In this document: positions 45,935-56,751 of the stretch, piece after piece | Layout of the letters: each line of letters opens with the position of its first letter | Numbering within the stretch: the first letter of the stretch is position 1 | Source of the DNA: Isoetes taiwanensis | Lineage: Eukaryota > Streptophyta > Lycopodiopsida > Isoetales > Isoetaceae | Reading direction: 5' to 3' | DNA length: 64,000 nt | Assembly (NCBI GenBank): GCA_021234155.1 | Contig: JAJEKV010000059.1 | Span: forward strand, 3,718,571 to 3,782,570 | Program-made: the position numbers and the translations under genes | Notes under the pieces: model-generated | Database searches by the model: none | The model's input: the letters and a program-made list of their open reading frames with translations, nothing else | What the model was told of the DNA's origin: nothing

Positions 45935-47160
45935 ATGCGGTTTCGTCCTTCTTTTCCTATGCATAATGTTCGGGCCGTCGTGGTTATGGGTAGGATCTTC
46001 TTCTCACCACCGAAGAAGAGGCGGAAAAAGGACCTCGCATCCGCCGGGAAGGCGCGAAGAGCATGGAACTCGAGAGATATCGAGGCGATAACCACGAAGA
46101 TAGGTGGAATGCCTTGCAATTTGGGATGTCGCCCTTGAGAAATGGACATTCTTGCATTTTGTTGAACAAAGTAGGCGGAGGTGCGCCCATGACCCTCCGT
46201 CATAGCTCATACACTCCTTGAGAATTCAATCTTGGGCCTTCAGAGCGAGGAGAATGAACCCCCCGAAGAAGCGGCGGCCAAATCGTTTCACGTCGGAGTG
46301 GACGCAATTCCTCTTCAAGCTCTGTTAAAGATCGTGCACCACCTGCACCACCTCCACGAAGGCATCTCTTTGAATATGAGTGAGTTCATCTTGAATTATG
46401 CCCTTTTTTGTTCACTAACACATATTCATATGTTAGTCGTATGTTGAGTGTAGTAGCAAAAGTTGCCGCGCCCACAAAGCTGCGGATGGCGACAATTTTT
46501 GGAAGATGGCTAATAAGTGTCACAAATAGCGTTTGCCATAACGTCCCAAGGGTGAATGGAACTCGGGGAGCCTATGATGAGGAAAAAAGAGAGGATCAAG
46601 GAGCTTTTAGAAGCAGAATATCCCGAGCTCAAGTCAGGAGAGATCTCATGGAGGGAGGTTTGTTCAAAGCAGGGTAAACATGTTAAAGCCACCAGGTATT
46701 AGGCTCTTTCGTTCTTCATTATAACCTCATTGTACTCATATTTTATTTATATTTTGCAGAGGTAATCAGAAGAAGCAGCTGAAAGCTCTTGCCAAAGCTC
46801 TGAGGAGTCTCGATAGAGGAAGTGGCATGACCCTATCCGGGTTGACTAATGAGGCATTTCAAGTACATCATCTCTCCCATGAGTCGTATAATTAGATGAT
46901 GCCATGTGGACTAAGTCCTTGTATTGCATTGTAGTGTTTGAAGGCCAACATATTATCAAAGGGGAAGCTAGAACAAAGGCAGGTATTTGGACGGTGCAAT
47001 GCACGAAACAAGTGGCGCCAGACCGGGTCTGGCGGTTATGGCTTTCTGGATAAGCTATTTGTAAGTATAAATTTGGTTTATAATGTAGGTTCTCGAGTTG
47101 AACACTAACATTAGTTTTGGTGCTCATTCTCAATAGAAGTCATTTTCTTTGGTCGCTTCA
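45935..47160 (+). other. Further decayed coding-like sequence, product unknown
   Basis: Several short plus-strand frames with non-random composition occur (around 45,990-46,200 reading MELERYRGDNHEDRWNALQF, and 46,408-46,677), none longer than about 90 codons and none continuous. The text AATTTTTGGAAGATGGC followed by TTTGCCATAACGTCCCAAGG and a downstream ATTTTGCAG acceptor-like site (46,751-46,759) suggests former exons. No family recognised. Confidence 0.3.
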
Positions 47161-47835
47161 ATTTGCTAAAGATGAAGCGAAAGGGCCTTCAAACAAAGGC
47201 AGTCATGCGGCCGCCAGCGTCATGCTCTAGCAGCGTGAAAGGGGGATGAAGTGTGTATCATTCATTAGATAATTATTTGTGACTACAATGAACTAATTGT
47301 TGCGATACAATATAATGCGGTAAATGAAACGAAGCCAATGAAGAAGAAGAAGAAGAATTAGAGAGCAACAACTAAAGACTTAATATATTTTGTAATGTGC
47401 AAATTACATTGTGAAATATATTAATTGAATTCAATCTAAATTTTTATGCTTTGTTCTTATTATTTGTGATTTTTTTTGTTATGCTAATTTTATGCTCGAT
47501 TCTATTTTTTTTTTATTCTTAGATTTATTAAACATTTAATTACATATTAAACAATAATGCTTATCTACCATGATACTGAATACTAATATAATTTAATCAA
47601 TATTTGTTTCTATTTTTCGAATTTTTAAATTTTTAAATATTTATTCTCGATTTATTTTGTTCATATTTAATATTTATTAATACTATTAATATTATTGATA
47701 ATATTAATATTAATAAATATTACTAAATATTTATTTATATTAAATATTTGTTAATTTTGAATATGAATATTAACTGTCCGTTAAATAATATTGAATAATA
47801 TTAAATAAATATTTTTTTTTATCAAAATTCCTTAA
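47161..47835. other. AT-rich non-coding stretch inside the CACTA-like region
   Basis: Contains no supported gene. From about 47,400 it becomes extremely AT-rich with palindromic ATTAATATTAT runs (47,672-47,722) before switching sharply to the GC-rich subterminal ladder at 47,836. Confidence 0.6.
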
Positions 47836-48432
47836 TCGTCGTTGAACGACGTTGTCTGCGTGGCGCCATACGTCAGCGTCGTTGAGCGACGTTATTGTTC
47901 GTGGCGCCGGAGCCAGACAGCGGCGGCCACCGCGGTGAGCGGATGGCGACCCGTCGGCCGAAGAACGTTGTTGAACGGCGTTTCTGCGTGGCGCCCACGT
48001 CGGCCTTACGCTACCGGCCTGTTGGACTGGGCGGACATGATGGCGTGTACTTTTCGTCCATTGAGCGGCGTTGCCCGGCTCATACGCCGCGGTGCCACGC
48101 CGGGCGCCTGAGTCTGTTGGCGGCGATCTTGGCGTGCACGACCGCATTATCTTGCGGCGTTGAGCGGCGTCAAGTCGTAAGCAAAAAGACGCCGCCGTTT
48201 CGGCGCGTATAGCGGCGCGATAAAGGTCGCTTATCGACGCTCCTCCGTCGAAATAGGCGTCGTTTATCGGCGTTTTGGCGTCGATCATCGGCGGGCAAAC
48301 GGCGCCCGGGCGATAAATAGGAACTTTGGTTTTGTAGTGGGGAACACAGAAAAGTCAAAGGATGCGGAGCTTTCTCGACTCGCGAGTCGAGAAAACCCAT
48401 AGAAGTAAAAGAAAAGTAAACATTCAAGGGAC

Positions 48433-48965
48433 TTTCTTGACTCGCGAGTCGAGAAACCCCGGGGCGGTAAAGAACATTCGAGATTAATTGAAAGCATCGA
48501 GCCTTCCCATCCTTTCTTCCTCGGCCTCTTTGGGCAATGTCGCTTAGTTTCTATTCTAAGTTGCATCGTTCGAAGAGGCGTGGCGAGAAAGGATTTGGGA
48601 ATGAGCGGTGCTTTCACTCTGGCCTTCACTCTCGCATCATGTTCTCTGTTCTCCCAAGGGTATTCTCGACTCGCGAGTCGAGAAAGTCCCTTGAATCTTC
48701 TCCTTGTGCTCCTCTCACTTTCTCGACTTGCGAGTCAAGAAACCCCATGGCAATAGAGAGAACACTGGAGATTAATGGCTAAAGAGCAAAAGCATCGAGC
48801 CTTCCCAATCTTTCTTTCCTCGCCTCTTCGGGCAATGTCGCTTAGTTCATATCCTAAGTTGCATCGTTCGAAGAGGCATGAAAGCAAAGATTTGGGAATC
48901 TTGTGATGCTTCTCGGGCCCGACTCTCCTATGTTTTTCTCCTCTCCTTGTGGGTATTCTCGACTC
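48433..48965. repeat. Tandem duplication of a ~290-bp segment headed by the palindrome
   Basis: Two diverged copies start at about 48,433 and 48,719. Both run from the palindrome through AGCATCGAGCCTTCCCA, GGGCAATGTCGCTTAGTT, CTAAGTTGCATCGTTCGAAGAGGC and GATTTGGGAAT. No supported coding frame. Confidence 0.85.
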
Positions 48966-49061
48966 ATGAAATGAGAAACCCCCCATACATCCTCCTATTT
49001 CGTGTTTACTTCGGGTGTTAGTAGATACTTTCATGCTCTAACATTGGGACATTTATTGAAT

Positions 49062-49292
49062 GCAGCCCGTATCCTGACCAGATCATACACGTTCGACAAC
49101 AGTGGAAAGCATTGGGTTGCCCTCAGCGTCCTAAAGGAAACAGGGCTCCCTCGGATAAGTGGAAGACCTTTGAGAAACTATGCAGATATGTTCTGGCTTT
49201 GGAAGGCGAGGAAGATGAAGAGGGGAGGATGAAAGAGGAAAAAGAAGAAGAAACACCAAGAAAGGGGGGAGTCTCTCTCGGACCAATATGAC
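49062..49292 (+). CDS. Coding-like exon, Lys/Glu-rich, product unknown
   Basis: After a TTGAATGCAG acceptor-like site the frame reads YPDQIIHVRQQWKALGCPQR, then WKTFEKLCRYVLALEGEEDE and a charged EEKEEETPRKGG tail, with a stop at about 49,292. Composition is protein-like. The degenerate palindrome at 48,955 lies in the preceding intron candidate. No family recognised. Confidence 0.4.
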
Positions 49293-49369
49293 CTCATTCT
49301 TAGCGAGGCGATGCGGGAGAAATGGACCTGAGATATGGGCTCAATGGACAAGAGGCAAGTGAAGGGACA

Positions 49370-49722
49370 GCAATGGGGAATTTCCATGCAAGCCGGGACC
49401 CAAAGTTGTTCGACGGGCAATTTATGAAAAGGATAGGGCACGGCCCGACCAAAGGAAACGCTTGATCTACGGCGAGAATCACGGATGGAACAATCTGCTA
49501 AGGAAAAGTAGAAGCTCAAAAATGCGAGGATGCAAAGGATTATGCCACAGTCCTAAAGAGGCGGCGTCGTTGGAAGAAGGCATCACGGAGTTACGCAATG
49601 TTGCTTCCAATGAATACCATGACTTTGATTATTACAAGGAAAAGGCTGCCCTTGATGAGGAAGACATGAAGGAATTGAACCGTCTATGTCAACCCTACAT
49701 CAACACCAAGCTAAAAGCGTAA
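49370..49722 (+). CDS. Coding-like exon with coiled-coil character, product unknown
   Basis: A frame open from about 49,370 (first ATG 49,462) runs PGPKVVRRAIYEKDRARPDQ, then EAASLEEGITELRNVASNEY and EKAALDEEDMKELNRLCQPY to a stop at 49,722. The acidic, heptad-like part suggests a helical coil. It probably belongs to the same decayed plus-strand gene as the exon at 49,062. No family recognised. Confidence 0.4.
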
Positions 49723-50787
49723 CGTCAAAACCCTTCCCTTCCCAGAAGCGTGCTATGGCAATTTGGAAGAGGAAGCTTGGATTCTCGGGTGGTCCCATTT
49801 AAAGTAGATGATAGCTCCCCCCATTCCAGTAACGTTGGGACACAAAGGGATTTGGTGGTGCAGGCTGGCACTGGGCCCGTGGCACTATTTGCCATCAATA
49901 TGATTGAAGACCCCACCCTTTTTATGAGAAAGCTGACATAGAGCGTTGGTACAAGGCGATGTGCGGACATGACCGACACGGATACTTTCGGTTTTCTTGT
50001 CTTTTGCATCTTTGGGAAATCGGACAAACTGTTGTCTCCCAATAGGCGGTGATATTAACTTCACCAACAAGATCTTGTACTCCATATCGAACTTGAACAT
50101 GAGTGTAGACTTGGCTTGCCGAAGGCACTAAAGCTTTGCCAATATAGTTTTGGTTTTGGTTTCAAGATCGGGCTGTAGACTGGACAAGTGGTGGTCTAGC
50201 GAACATCATTATCTCGGCCGGGTTCATGATTTCTCAAGAGCGGATGGAACCACGGAAGGGGGCAGATTTATGGAGGATGTGCCATCGATGGACAAAAGTC
50301 GGCAATGATGGTGCGACGGGTCCTATACATAGAATTCCTATCGGCCAAGAGTTATCAAGTACTTCATAACTAGCTTGGTCGAGGAAGATCAAATTGTATG
50401 CGAGTGGTACATGAATGGCACGCTTCTCTGAGGGGGGCTATCTTTGTATAGAATGAAACCTATATCCGTGGTTGGAAATAAGGACATGGTTGAAACCATT
50501 CGGTCATACGGATGCTTCATGAGCATTTCAAAGGGAGGAAGACAAATGGAAGCGGTAAAAAGGCGATGATGGCGAAGACAAACACGAGGCGAGGGAGACA
50601 AACATAGCGGAGGCGAGAATGTCGAAGGTTTAGACCAGAATCTTTGCGGAACTAATTCTTGAGAATCTGAGATTGAGGTGAGTTCACTTTGCTGTCTAGG
50701 TGTTTCCTTTCGGGACTAACTTTTTTCCATTCTCGACTCGCGAGTCGAGAAAACTCGTTTCCTATCTGACATTTGTCATCATTTCAG

Positions 50788-51004
50788 GGAGATCGATGTC
50801 AACAACTCCGGATCATTGAGCATATCTAGTGGCGGTTCACGTCGCGAGGAGGACAATGCACTTCCCAAAGACAATCAAGTGCAAGACAACTGCGGGCAGC
50901 CGAAAGGATCCGAAAAAGTAATGATCCCGCCCATATGGATCGATGAACCAGAAATGCGTGAGCCAAACTCAAGCGGGATCCGTTTGGTCCCACCAAGCTT
51001 GTAA
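50788..51004 (+). CDS. Coding-like exon after a palindrome-bearing intron
   Basis: A GATTGAG|GTGAGT donor-like site at 50,675 and a CATCATTTCAG acceptor at 50,787 bracket a 112-bp intron candidate holding the palindrome. The following frame reads EIDVNNSGSLSISSGGSRRE, then GSEKVMIPPIWIDEPEMREP and stops at 51,004. Polar and low in hydrophobics. No family recognised. Confidence 0.4.
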
Positions 51005-52130
51005 TATTTGGCGTCAATGGAGTATTAGCTCGGTATATCGCGATAAAGGCGTCCCGAAGCTTAACATCTCGCGAGATCCCGACGAGAAGCGGAGCATAAA
51101 ATCGTGTATCCGAGGCCCCGAGCAAAGGAAATTGTTGAATGGTGCACCGGCGGGGATTGAAGTGGCCATATGGTCTTGTATGGCAAAGAAAAATATTGTC
51201 AATGTTCTTGGTGTTCTCGGCCTTCGGTTTTGAAGTTCAAGTTTGTTTGGGGAAGCGAAAAGGGTCGAGCATGTGTCGGACCTCGATCCGACCATCACAA
51301 AGGGGAAGCATATTATGGTGAAAAGGCTGGGCCGGGGTTTATGAACAATTCGGACTATGGCAAACACAACAGCTGGTCATAGATGACTCCGCCTACAAGT
51401 GCTATCATAACTTCATAAAATACAATCATTGCTAAGACTTATCGACCAGAAGAGTATGAGTCGGATAGGTGGTTGTCTTTCGGACTTTGTCCTGTCTTGG
51501 CGGAATCCCTCTTTGCCATTCTTGTGGCCGGTATGATTACGAACTATCCGAGCCTCAAGGATCCCGATCCAGAGAGCCGCGCGATCATGAAAGCTATGGA
51601 CGACAAATATTTTGGTGATCAAGAAGAGTGACCTCTGCTTTCAGATAGTCAAATTGTGTGAATATTGTAAAGAAACGTGAAGAAATGTACTATGTTTTGT
51701 AATGAATATACATGTATATTGAGTTTTCGCTGGCTTTCTCGACTCGCGAGTCGAGAAAGGCATGCTTGTCCTGTTGATGAAACCATTTATATGTTTGTTT
51801 GTGTGACTGGATGCAGCTGCTATCTGTTATGATAATGGTTGTACATTGGGTTTTCTGGGCCTTTCTCGACTCGCGAGTCGAGAAAGGCACTGCTTGTCTC
51901 GTTGACGCAACCATTTGTATGCTTCCATGTGTGATTGGATGCAACCATATTCTAATGGGAATGGTTGTACTTTGACTTTTCCGGGCCTTTCATTTCGCGA
52001 AGTCGAGAAAGACTTCAGCGTGATTGGATGCCGTTATATGGAATGAATGTTCTCTATTGTAATTGGATTTCACCATTCTTTTCTTCGTTTTGACTAATGG
52101 CACCGTAATTGTTAATCATAGACTCTCCTT
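51005..52130. other. Gap without a supported gene, with palindrome-headed tandem units
   Basis: Short overlapping frames on both strands at 51.0-51.65 kb show no recognisable product. From 51,735 to about 52,060 there are three units of about 126 bp, each starting with the palindrome (the third degenerate) and containing ATTGGATGC-like and ATGGTTGTACTTTG words. Confidence 0.5.
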
Positions 52131-52393
52131 GCTCCAGGTGGTTCAGGCACAGATCCGACACCAGCAAAGATCCCGTTCAGGCATCACAGAGACCGCTCCA
52201 GGCGGCACAGATCCCGCTCAAGGCGGAAGAGATACCGTTCTGGCACAGATCCCGCTCACGCTACACTCTTGCCCAGCCTTTGGGATAAGGTTGCTCGTGT
52301 GAATGAGGGCGCCATGCACTTTCGGGATAAAGAAGAGGAGAAGAAATTAGAGACATTCGAAAGCTCAAAGCATCTTGCAAGCATTGCATAACA
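52131..52393 (+). CDS. Arg/Ser-rich exon fragment, product unknown
   Basis: After TCCTTGCTCCAG the frame reads GSGTDPTPAKIPFRHHRDRS, then RRHRSRSRRKRYRSGTDPAH and a more ordinary WDKVARVNEGAMHFRDKEEE segment ending at TAA near 52,393. The Arg/Ser part arises from short imperfect repeats of CAGATCCCGCTCA. It resembles RS-type low-complexity regions but has no RNA-binding domain alongside. Confidence 0.35.
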
Positions 52394-52869
52394 TCCACGG
52401 AGGTTGGGGAAGGAGCATATTCAATGAAAAGTCTGCGGGAGGAGAGTGGAGAAGTCGGGTGGGCCAGTCGGCCGGTGGCTCGAGAGGCACCTCCCGTGAG
52501 GCATTCCACACTCTTGAGGTTGCCCCAAGGCTTACGGTCGGCGTGAAGAAGCGCCGCAAGTTAATCCCCTAAGGTGGACCACCTACCACGATGATGTAGC
52601 GTAGTGGACAAAGAAGACCGCCATGGTCTCTCGTCCGATGTAAAATACATTGTACCTATTCAATTTATTAATAAAAAATCCTTTTCAACTAGAGCTTTGG
52701 TTTCAATCTTTAATGAATTTCCTTTGTTTTAGTTGCATTCTTGTTCTCGACTCGCTATCCAAGGAAAACTGGAAGAAAGCTTGGATGCACAATAACAGAC
52801 AAAAATTCGAATTAAGGATAGTTTCGGGTCGGGGTGCTCCTTTTCGTGTAAATTAATAGGGTTCGAAAA

Positions 52870-53800
52870 AAATGGGAATGGTTAAGTCTTGTAATTCTAT
52901 GGATGTAAATCCGAATTACAAAATCTTTGGAAAGATTTAAAGGCGTGTTCCCGGAAGAGTTGCGAAAAAGGCCACCATCTTCTCAGGCGGTTGAGCATGA
53001 AATTGTGCTTGAACCAGGGGTTAAGCCAGGGCACGTGCTCCCTACCGATTAAGTCCTCTAGAACTTGAAGAGGTTAACAAACAAGTGAGAGAATTGTTAA
53101 GCAAAGGTTTTCTATGACCAAGTAAATCACCTTTTGCGAGTCCCGTTTTGCTTGTTAAGATAGAGGACGGTACTATGTGGATGTGCATAGATTATCGGGC
53201 GCTTAACAAGGCAACTGTAAAGGATAGATATCCTTCACCTTGGGTCGATAATATTTTGGATCATCTTGGGGGTGCCGAATGGTTTACCAAGATCGACCTC
53301 CGCAGTGGATTGATATCATCAGATTAGGATTCGGGAAGGGGACGAACCTAAAACTGCATCTAGAACTCATCAAGGACATTATGAGTTTCTGGTTATGCCG
53401 TTTAGGCTTACAAATGCGCCTGCAACGTTTATGTGATTAATGAATCAAGTCTTCTCCGAGCATTTGGACAAGTTTGTCGAGGTCTTTTTAGATGATATTC
53501 TCGTCTACTCGCAAACTGTTGAAGAACATTTCGCTCATTTGGATCACATTCTTCGAATTTTGCGGGACCACAAGCTCTATGCCAAGATTTCCAAATGTGA
53601 TTTCTTTAAGTAGCGAGTGGCCTATCTGGGACATATCCTGTCTGGTGACGGTGTGTCCCCAGATCCCGCCAAGATACAAGGGTACATCAATGGCTCCCAC
53701 CGGAAAACGTTTCGGAGTTACGCAGTTTTCTGGGGTTAGCCACGTACTACCGTAAATTTGTACCTAAATCTTCTAAAGTTGTTGCTCCTCTCACGATCAC
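52870..53800 (+). pseudogene. Chromovirus (Ty3/gypsy) reverse transcriptase, degenerate
   Basis: Plus-strand frames carry the Ty3/gypsy RT order: an acidic linker with ELEEVNKQVRELLSKGF, a [15 protein letters not shown] segment, [14 protein letters not shown] and FLDDILVYS with the paired catalytic Asp at 53,491-53,496, then AYLGHIL. At least four in-frame stops and several frameshifts interrupt it. Sequence 5' of the RT (gag, protease, 5' LTR) is not found; homology begins near 52,870, so the copy is 5'-truncated. Same strand and contiguous with RNase H and integrase. Confidence 0.93.
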
Positions 53801-53852
53801 GATTTTGTGTGCGGGAGAGAGTAGCAAAGGCGTTCGGCGTTAAGGACTTCGG

Positions 53853-54290
53853 GTGGTGGCGATCCCATTGCTAAAGTGCGATTTGAATCAGGCATTTGAG
53901 GTTTATACTGATGCTTGCGGGGAAGCAGTAGGTGCAGTATTGATGCAGCAAGGTCACGTAGTGGCTTATGAAAGTCGGAAACTAAGTCCTGCAGAAAGGA
54001 ACTACGCAACCTACGAGCAAGAATTGCTAGTCATTGTGCATGCGTTAAAGACGTGAAGGCACTACTTACGTAGTGGGACGAGCCAAGAGCCGCGCAAGTT
54101 TATTGTCGATATCGACCATAAACCATTGGGGTTCTTGCAAAGTCAAGCGAAATTAGCGAGGAGAGGCTAGGTGGCTAGACTTCTTCCATGAGTTCCATTT
54201 TTCCATTGAGCATATGCCGGGCAAAAATAATCCAGTTGCCGGTGCTTTATCCACAGTTAAGCATATAAATACCTTAACAACTTTGGTGAT
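53853..54290 (+). pseudogene. Chromovirus RNase H region, degenerate
   Basis: The frame at 53,853-54,056 contains VYTDACGEAVGAVLMQ (first catalytic Asp), YESRKLSPAERNYATYEQEL (catalytic Glu) and, after a stop, DIDHKPLGFLQ (third acidic site). Stops occur at 54,054 and beyond. It lies directly between RT and integrase, as in gypsy pol. Confidence 0.9.
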
Positions 54291-54415
54291 CTTTTACAAA
54301 GGATCAAGAATGCATATCCTGAGGATCATCAAGATCCGGCGATAGTCAAGCTTCGGGAGGCGTGGGTGAAAGCAAGAGGGGATGCATTTCTATAAGGGAA
54401 GGATTTATGTTCCTT

Positions 54416-55483
54416 CAAGTGGGGATCTTAGGGTCAATTCTACGTGAGCACCATGACACTCCACAAGCTGGGCATGGAGGTGAATGGAAGACGTATGAGT
54501 TGGTAAAAAGGTTCTACTACTGGCCAGAGTTGCAAGGTCAAGTCAAGGACTTGGTAAGTCACTGCTTGGTGTGTCACACGGTGAAGGCGGATCATGGGAA
54601 AACTCCGGGATTGTTATAGCCCCCCTCTATACCAAATGAACGCTGGGAAAGCGTGGGTATGGACTTTATAGTCGCATTACCTATAACTGCTAGGCAACAT
54701 ACTCAAATTTTGGTCGTAGTGGATCGGCTAACCAAATATGCTAAGTTTATAGCATTAAAAGGGGAGTCTACGAGGAATAAGCGTGCAGATTGCCTATGCA
54801 AAGACATATTTCCAACCTTTGGACTTCCTTTGTCCATCATAAGTGATCGGGACACAAAGTTCACGGGTCATTTCTGGAGAGACCTCATGAAAGGATTGAA
54901 GATCCGATTGTACATGAGTAGTGGAAACCATCCACAGACGGACGGGCAAACTAAGCGCATAAACATGATCTTAATGTTGCGAAGTTTTGTCCACGAGAAG
55001 CAGTCTAGATGGGAGGATTATTTACCCTATCTAGAGTTCGTTTATAATAATAGCCATCACATGAAATTCGGATGACTTCCTTTGTGGCTATGATGGGCCG
55101 AAACCCAAGGGCTTATTCTGGTATGCATAAGTACCTTAGGACCGAAGTTGCAGTACACATGCTTCATGATATGGATGCAATCCTGCGGAAATGCAAGCAA
55201 GCATTGCGAAAAGCTCAAGATAGGGCACGCAGGTCTGCTAATCAGCAGGTGATTACATTTTCTTACGGGTCATTTATCCTTTGGCATTAAGAATCGGGTG
55301 CCTAAACTTACTCCGCGGTATGCTGGACCTTTTAGGATTACTAAAAGGATCGGAGAAATAGCATACGAGTTGAACTTACCACAGGAAGTAGGGATCCATC
55401 CTGTGTTTCATGTAAGTCAGCTGGAGAGGCTATACTGGATACCGCTAACATGGTTACTCCGCAAAGTATACCGATCGTCTTAA
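54416..55483 (+). pseudogene. Chromovirus integrase, degenerate, catalytic Glu lost
   Basis: An HHCC zinc-binding region (HHDTPQAGH ... CLVC) is followed after a stop by GMDFIVALP (first Asp) and ISDRDTKFTGHFW (second Asp). The expected catalytic Glu in the DGQTE-type motif is Lys here (DGQTKRIN). A GPY/F-like module follows in the next frame (AGPFRITKRIGEIAYELNLP, then HPVFHVSQLERL). Frameshifts separate the parts at about 54,617, 55,073 and 55,290. Integration activity is not expected. Confidence 0.93.
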
Positions 55484-55494
55484 ACTCCTCTGTA

Positions 55495-56228
55495 ATGCCA
55501 GAACATCTTTTAGATAAAAGAGTTCGGCAGCTGCGCAATAGGGATGTGGTAGAACATCGGGTTCAGTGGCAGGCAGGGTTGCCCTTAAGGCCATATCTGC
55601 ACAGGCGTGATTTAGAAGGTGAGGCGAATCATAAGCTTTCTATATTAATTTTGTAGGCGATTACTTTTTGCGACTTGAACTGTTTCATAGAAACTCGGGC
55701 GAATCTTGCCAACGTTAATGTGGTAATTGAAATAAATAAATTAGATGTCAATTCACATATAACTTACAGGATTAAGGAAGCCTATTATGTTTAGCAAAAT
55801 TTGAGTAATTGTTGATTTTTTGAGTATTCTACTATGGTCCACTAGAGCTAGCAAACAATTACTTGATCTACAATGTTGTTAAGGGGATAATCTATGATCC
55901 TACACACTTAGATCCATGGAACTGGAGGCGAAACTCTAGATCTGAGCTTAAGAATGCATGGCTAATTTAAGAAAGGCGGGCGGACGAAATGGTAAAATTT
56001 TGGCGAAAGAATATAATTTATTTTCAATAGTAATCTATTCAGCTTTAGTATCTCATTTTTGAAAATATTCAAAATATAGCCATTTGGCTATAAATAGCCC
56101 CTTAAGGGCAACCCTGGTGGCAGGACTAGTCTCTAGAGGATGCCACCTGGGAGATGGAGGAATTTGTGCAGCAGTTCCCTCATCTAAAGGATCAACCTTG
56201 AGGGCAAGGTCCAAAAGGAGAGGGAGGA
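55495..56228 (+). pseudogene. Chromodomain tail of the chromovirus, split by an insertion
   Basis: The first half of a chromodomain (LLDKRVRQLRNRDVVEHRVQW) ends at 55,573. The second half, with a DATWE motif, an EFVQQFP motif and a basic tail, resumes at 56,125. Between them lies the 543-bp hAT-type element plus one copy of its 8-bp target duplication. The chromodomain places the retroelement among plant chromoviruses. The second half also carries an in-frame stop. Confidence 0.88.
55574..56116. mobile_element. hAT-type miniature element (MITE), 543 bp
   Basis: It begins CAGGGTTGCCCTTAAGG and ends with the exact reverse complement, a perfect 17-bp terminal inverted repeat. It is flanked by an 8-bp direct repeat GTGGCAGG (55,566-55,573 and 56,117-56,124). 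An 8-bp duplication and CAGGG-type ends are hallmarks of hAT transposons. The interior has no transposase frame, so it is non-autonomous. It splits the chromodomain of the older chromovirus, giving a relative date. Confidence 0.93.
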
Positions 56229-56229
56229 A
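56214..56229 (+). promoter_or_regulatory. Polypurine tract of the chromovirus
   Basis: The purine run AAAAGGAGAGGGAGGAA directly precedes TGTTACAGG, as expected for the plus-strand primer site next to a 3' LTR starting with TG. Confidence 0.65.
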
Positions 56230-56751
56230 TGTTACAGGTGCTCCCAAGGGCATAGCCGGAATCGGGCCCTTGACGGACGTCCATGAGCATGGGGGTCCTG
56301 TTGGTCGCGATTGCCGGGCAGTTGTGATTTAATGGGCCGTGTTGACTGTAATCAGTCTACGGTGATGGGATGTGGGGTAAATAGTAATAATGCCTAAGTA
56401 ACGGGTAATGGGTTGCTAGGCAGGGCACTAATATCACTAAGTGTTAGTGCGGAAAGAGCTAGCGGGGTTGCGGGCAAGAGATTCTATAGGGTTGCATGGT
56501 TAACATTAGAATATTAATGTTAATATAAGTTAGGGGCCAATGTTATTAATATGTAAGATAAAAATGTTAGCTAGTATTTTTTATGTTATTAAAAAGGGAC
56601 ACATGGCATCGAGATATTGGATGGGTTCAAAGAAATCTGATATATCAGAGAAATGGGTTCGTGGATGGAATCCGGCCTGCCAGATCTTCGAATTGAGCTC
56701 CAGAGCATGAATTTGGATGGAATTAAGGCCTAATCTGGCCGGTTTTGGAAG

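Larger units (their letters stand above)
42900..48339. mobile_element. CACTA-like DNA transposon, right terminus clear, left end unresolved
   Basis: The complement of 48,320-48,339 reads CACTACAAAACCAAAGTTCC, matching the CACTACAAAA terminus typical of plant CACTA (En/Spm) elements. Just inside (47,836-48,310) is a dense ladder of GTCGTTGAACGACG, GAGCGGCG and GGCGTCG words on both strands, as expected of subterminal transposase-binding repeats. At 42,900-42,990 two GGCGTCGTTTGAAAGGCGAGGCCC-like words could be the opposite subterminal region, its outer end lost in the TTC tract; that boundary is a guess. No TNP2-type transposase was recognised in between, so it may be non-autonomous or carry captured sequence. 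Confidence 0.55.
48371..52010. repeat. Dispersed ~24-bp palindrome, core CTCGACTCGCGAGTCGAG
   Basis: Self-complementary copies flanked by TTT/AAA lie at 48,371-48,394, 48,662-48,685, 50,729-50,752, 51,735-51,758 and 51,862-51,885, perfect or with only an outer T-A change. Degenerate copies lie at 48,433-48,456, 48,719-48,742, 48,955-48,978, 51,988-52,010 and near 52,743. At least one (50,729) lies inside a 112-bp GT-AG intron candidate. Other copies sit at the heads of local tandem duplications (~290 bp at 48.43/48.72 kb; ~126 bp at 51.74/51.86/51.99 kb). Because the core is symmetric, similar peptides (STRESRK, DSRVEK) appear on both strands; these are not genes. Confidence 0.9.

Noticed and set aside
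48285-48782. Protein-like STRESRK / DSRVEK motifs shared by several frames
   Set aside because: They are translations of the DNA palindrome, which reads alike on both strands.
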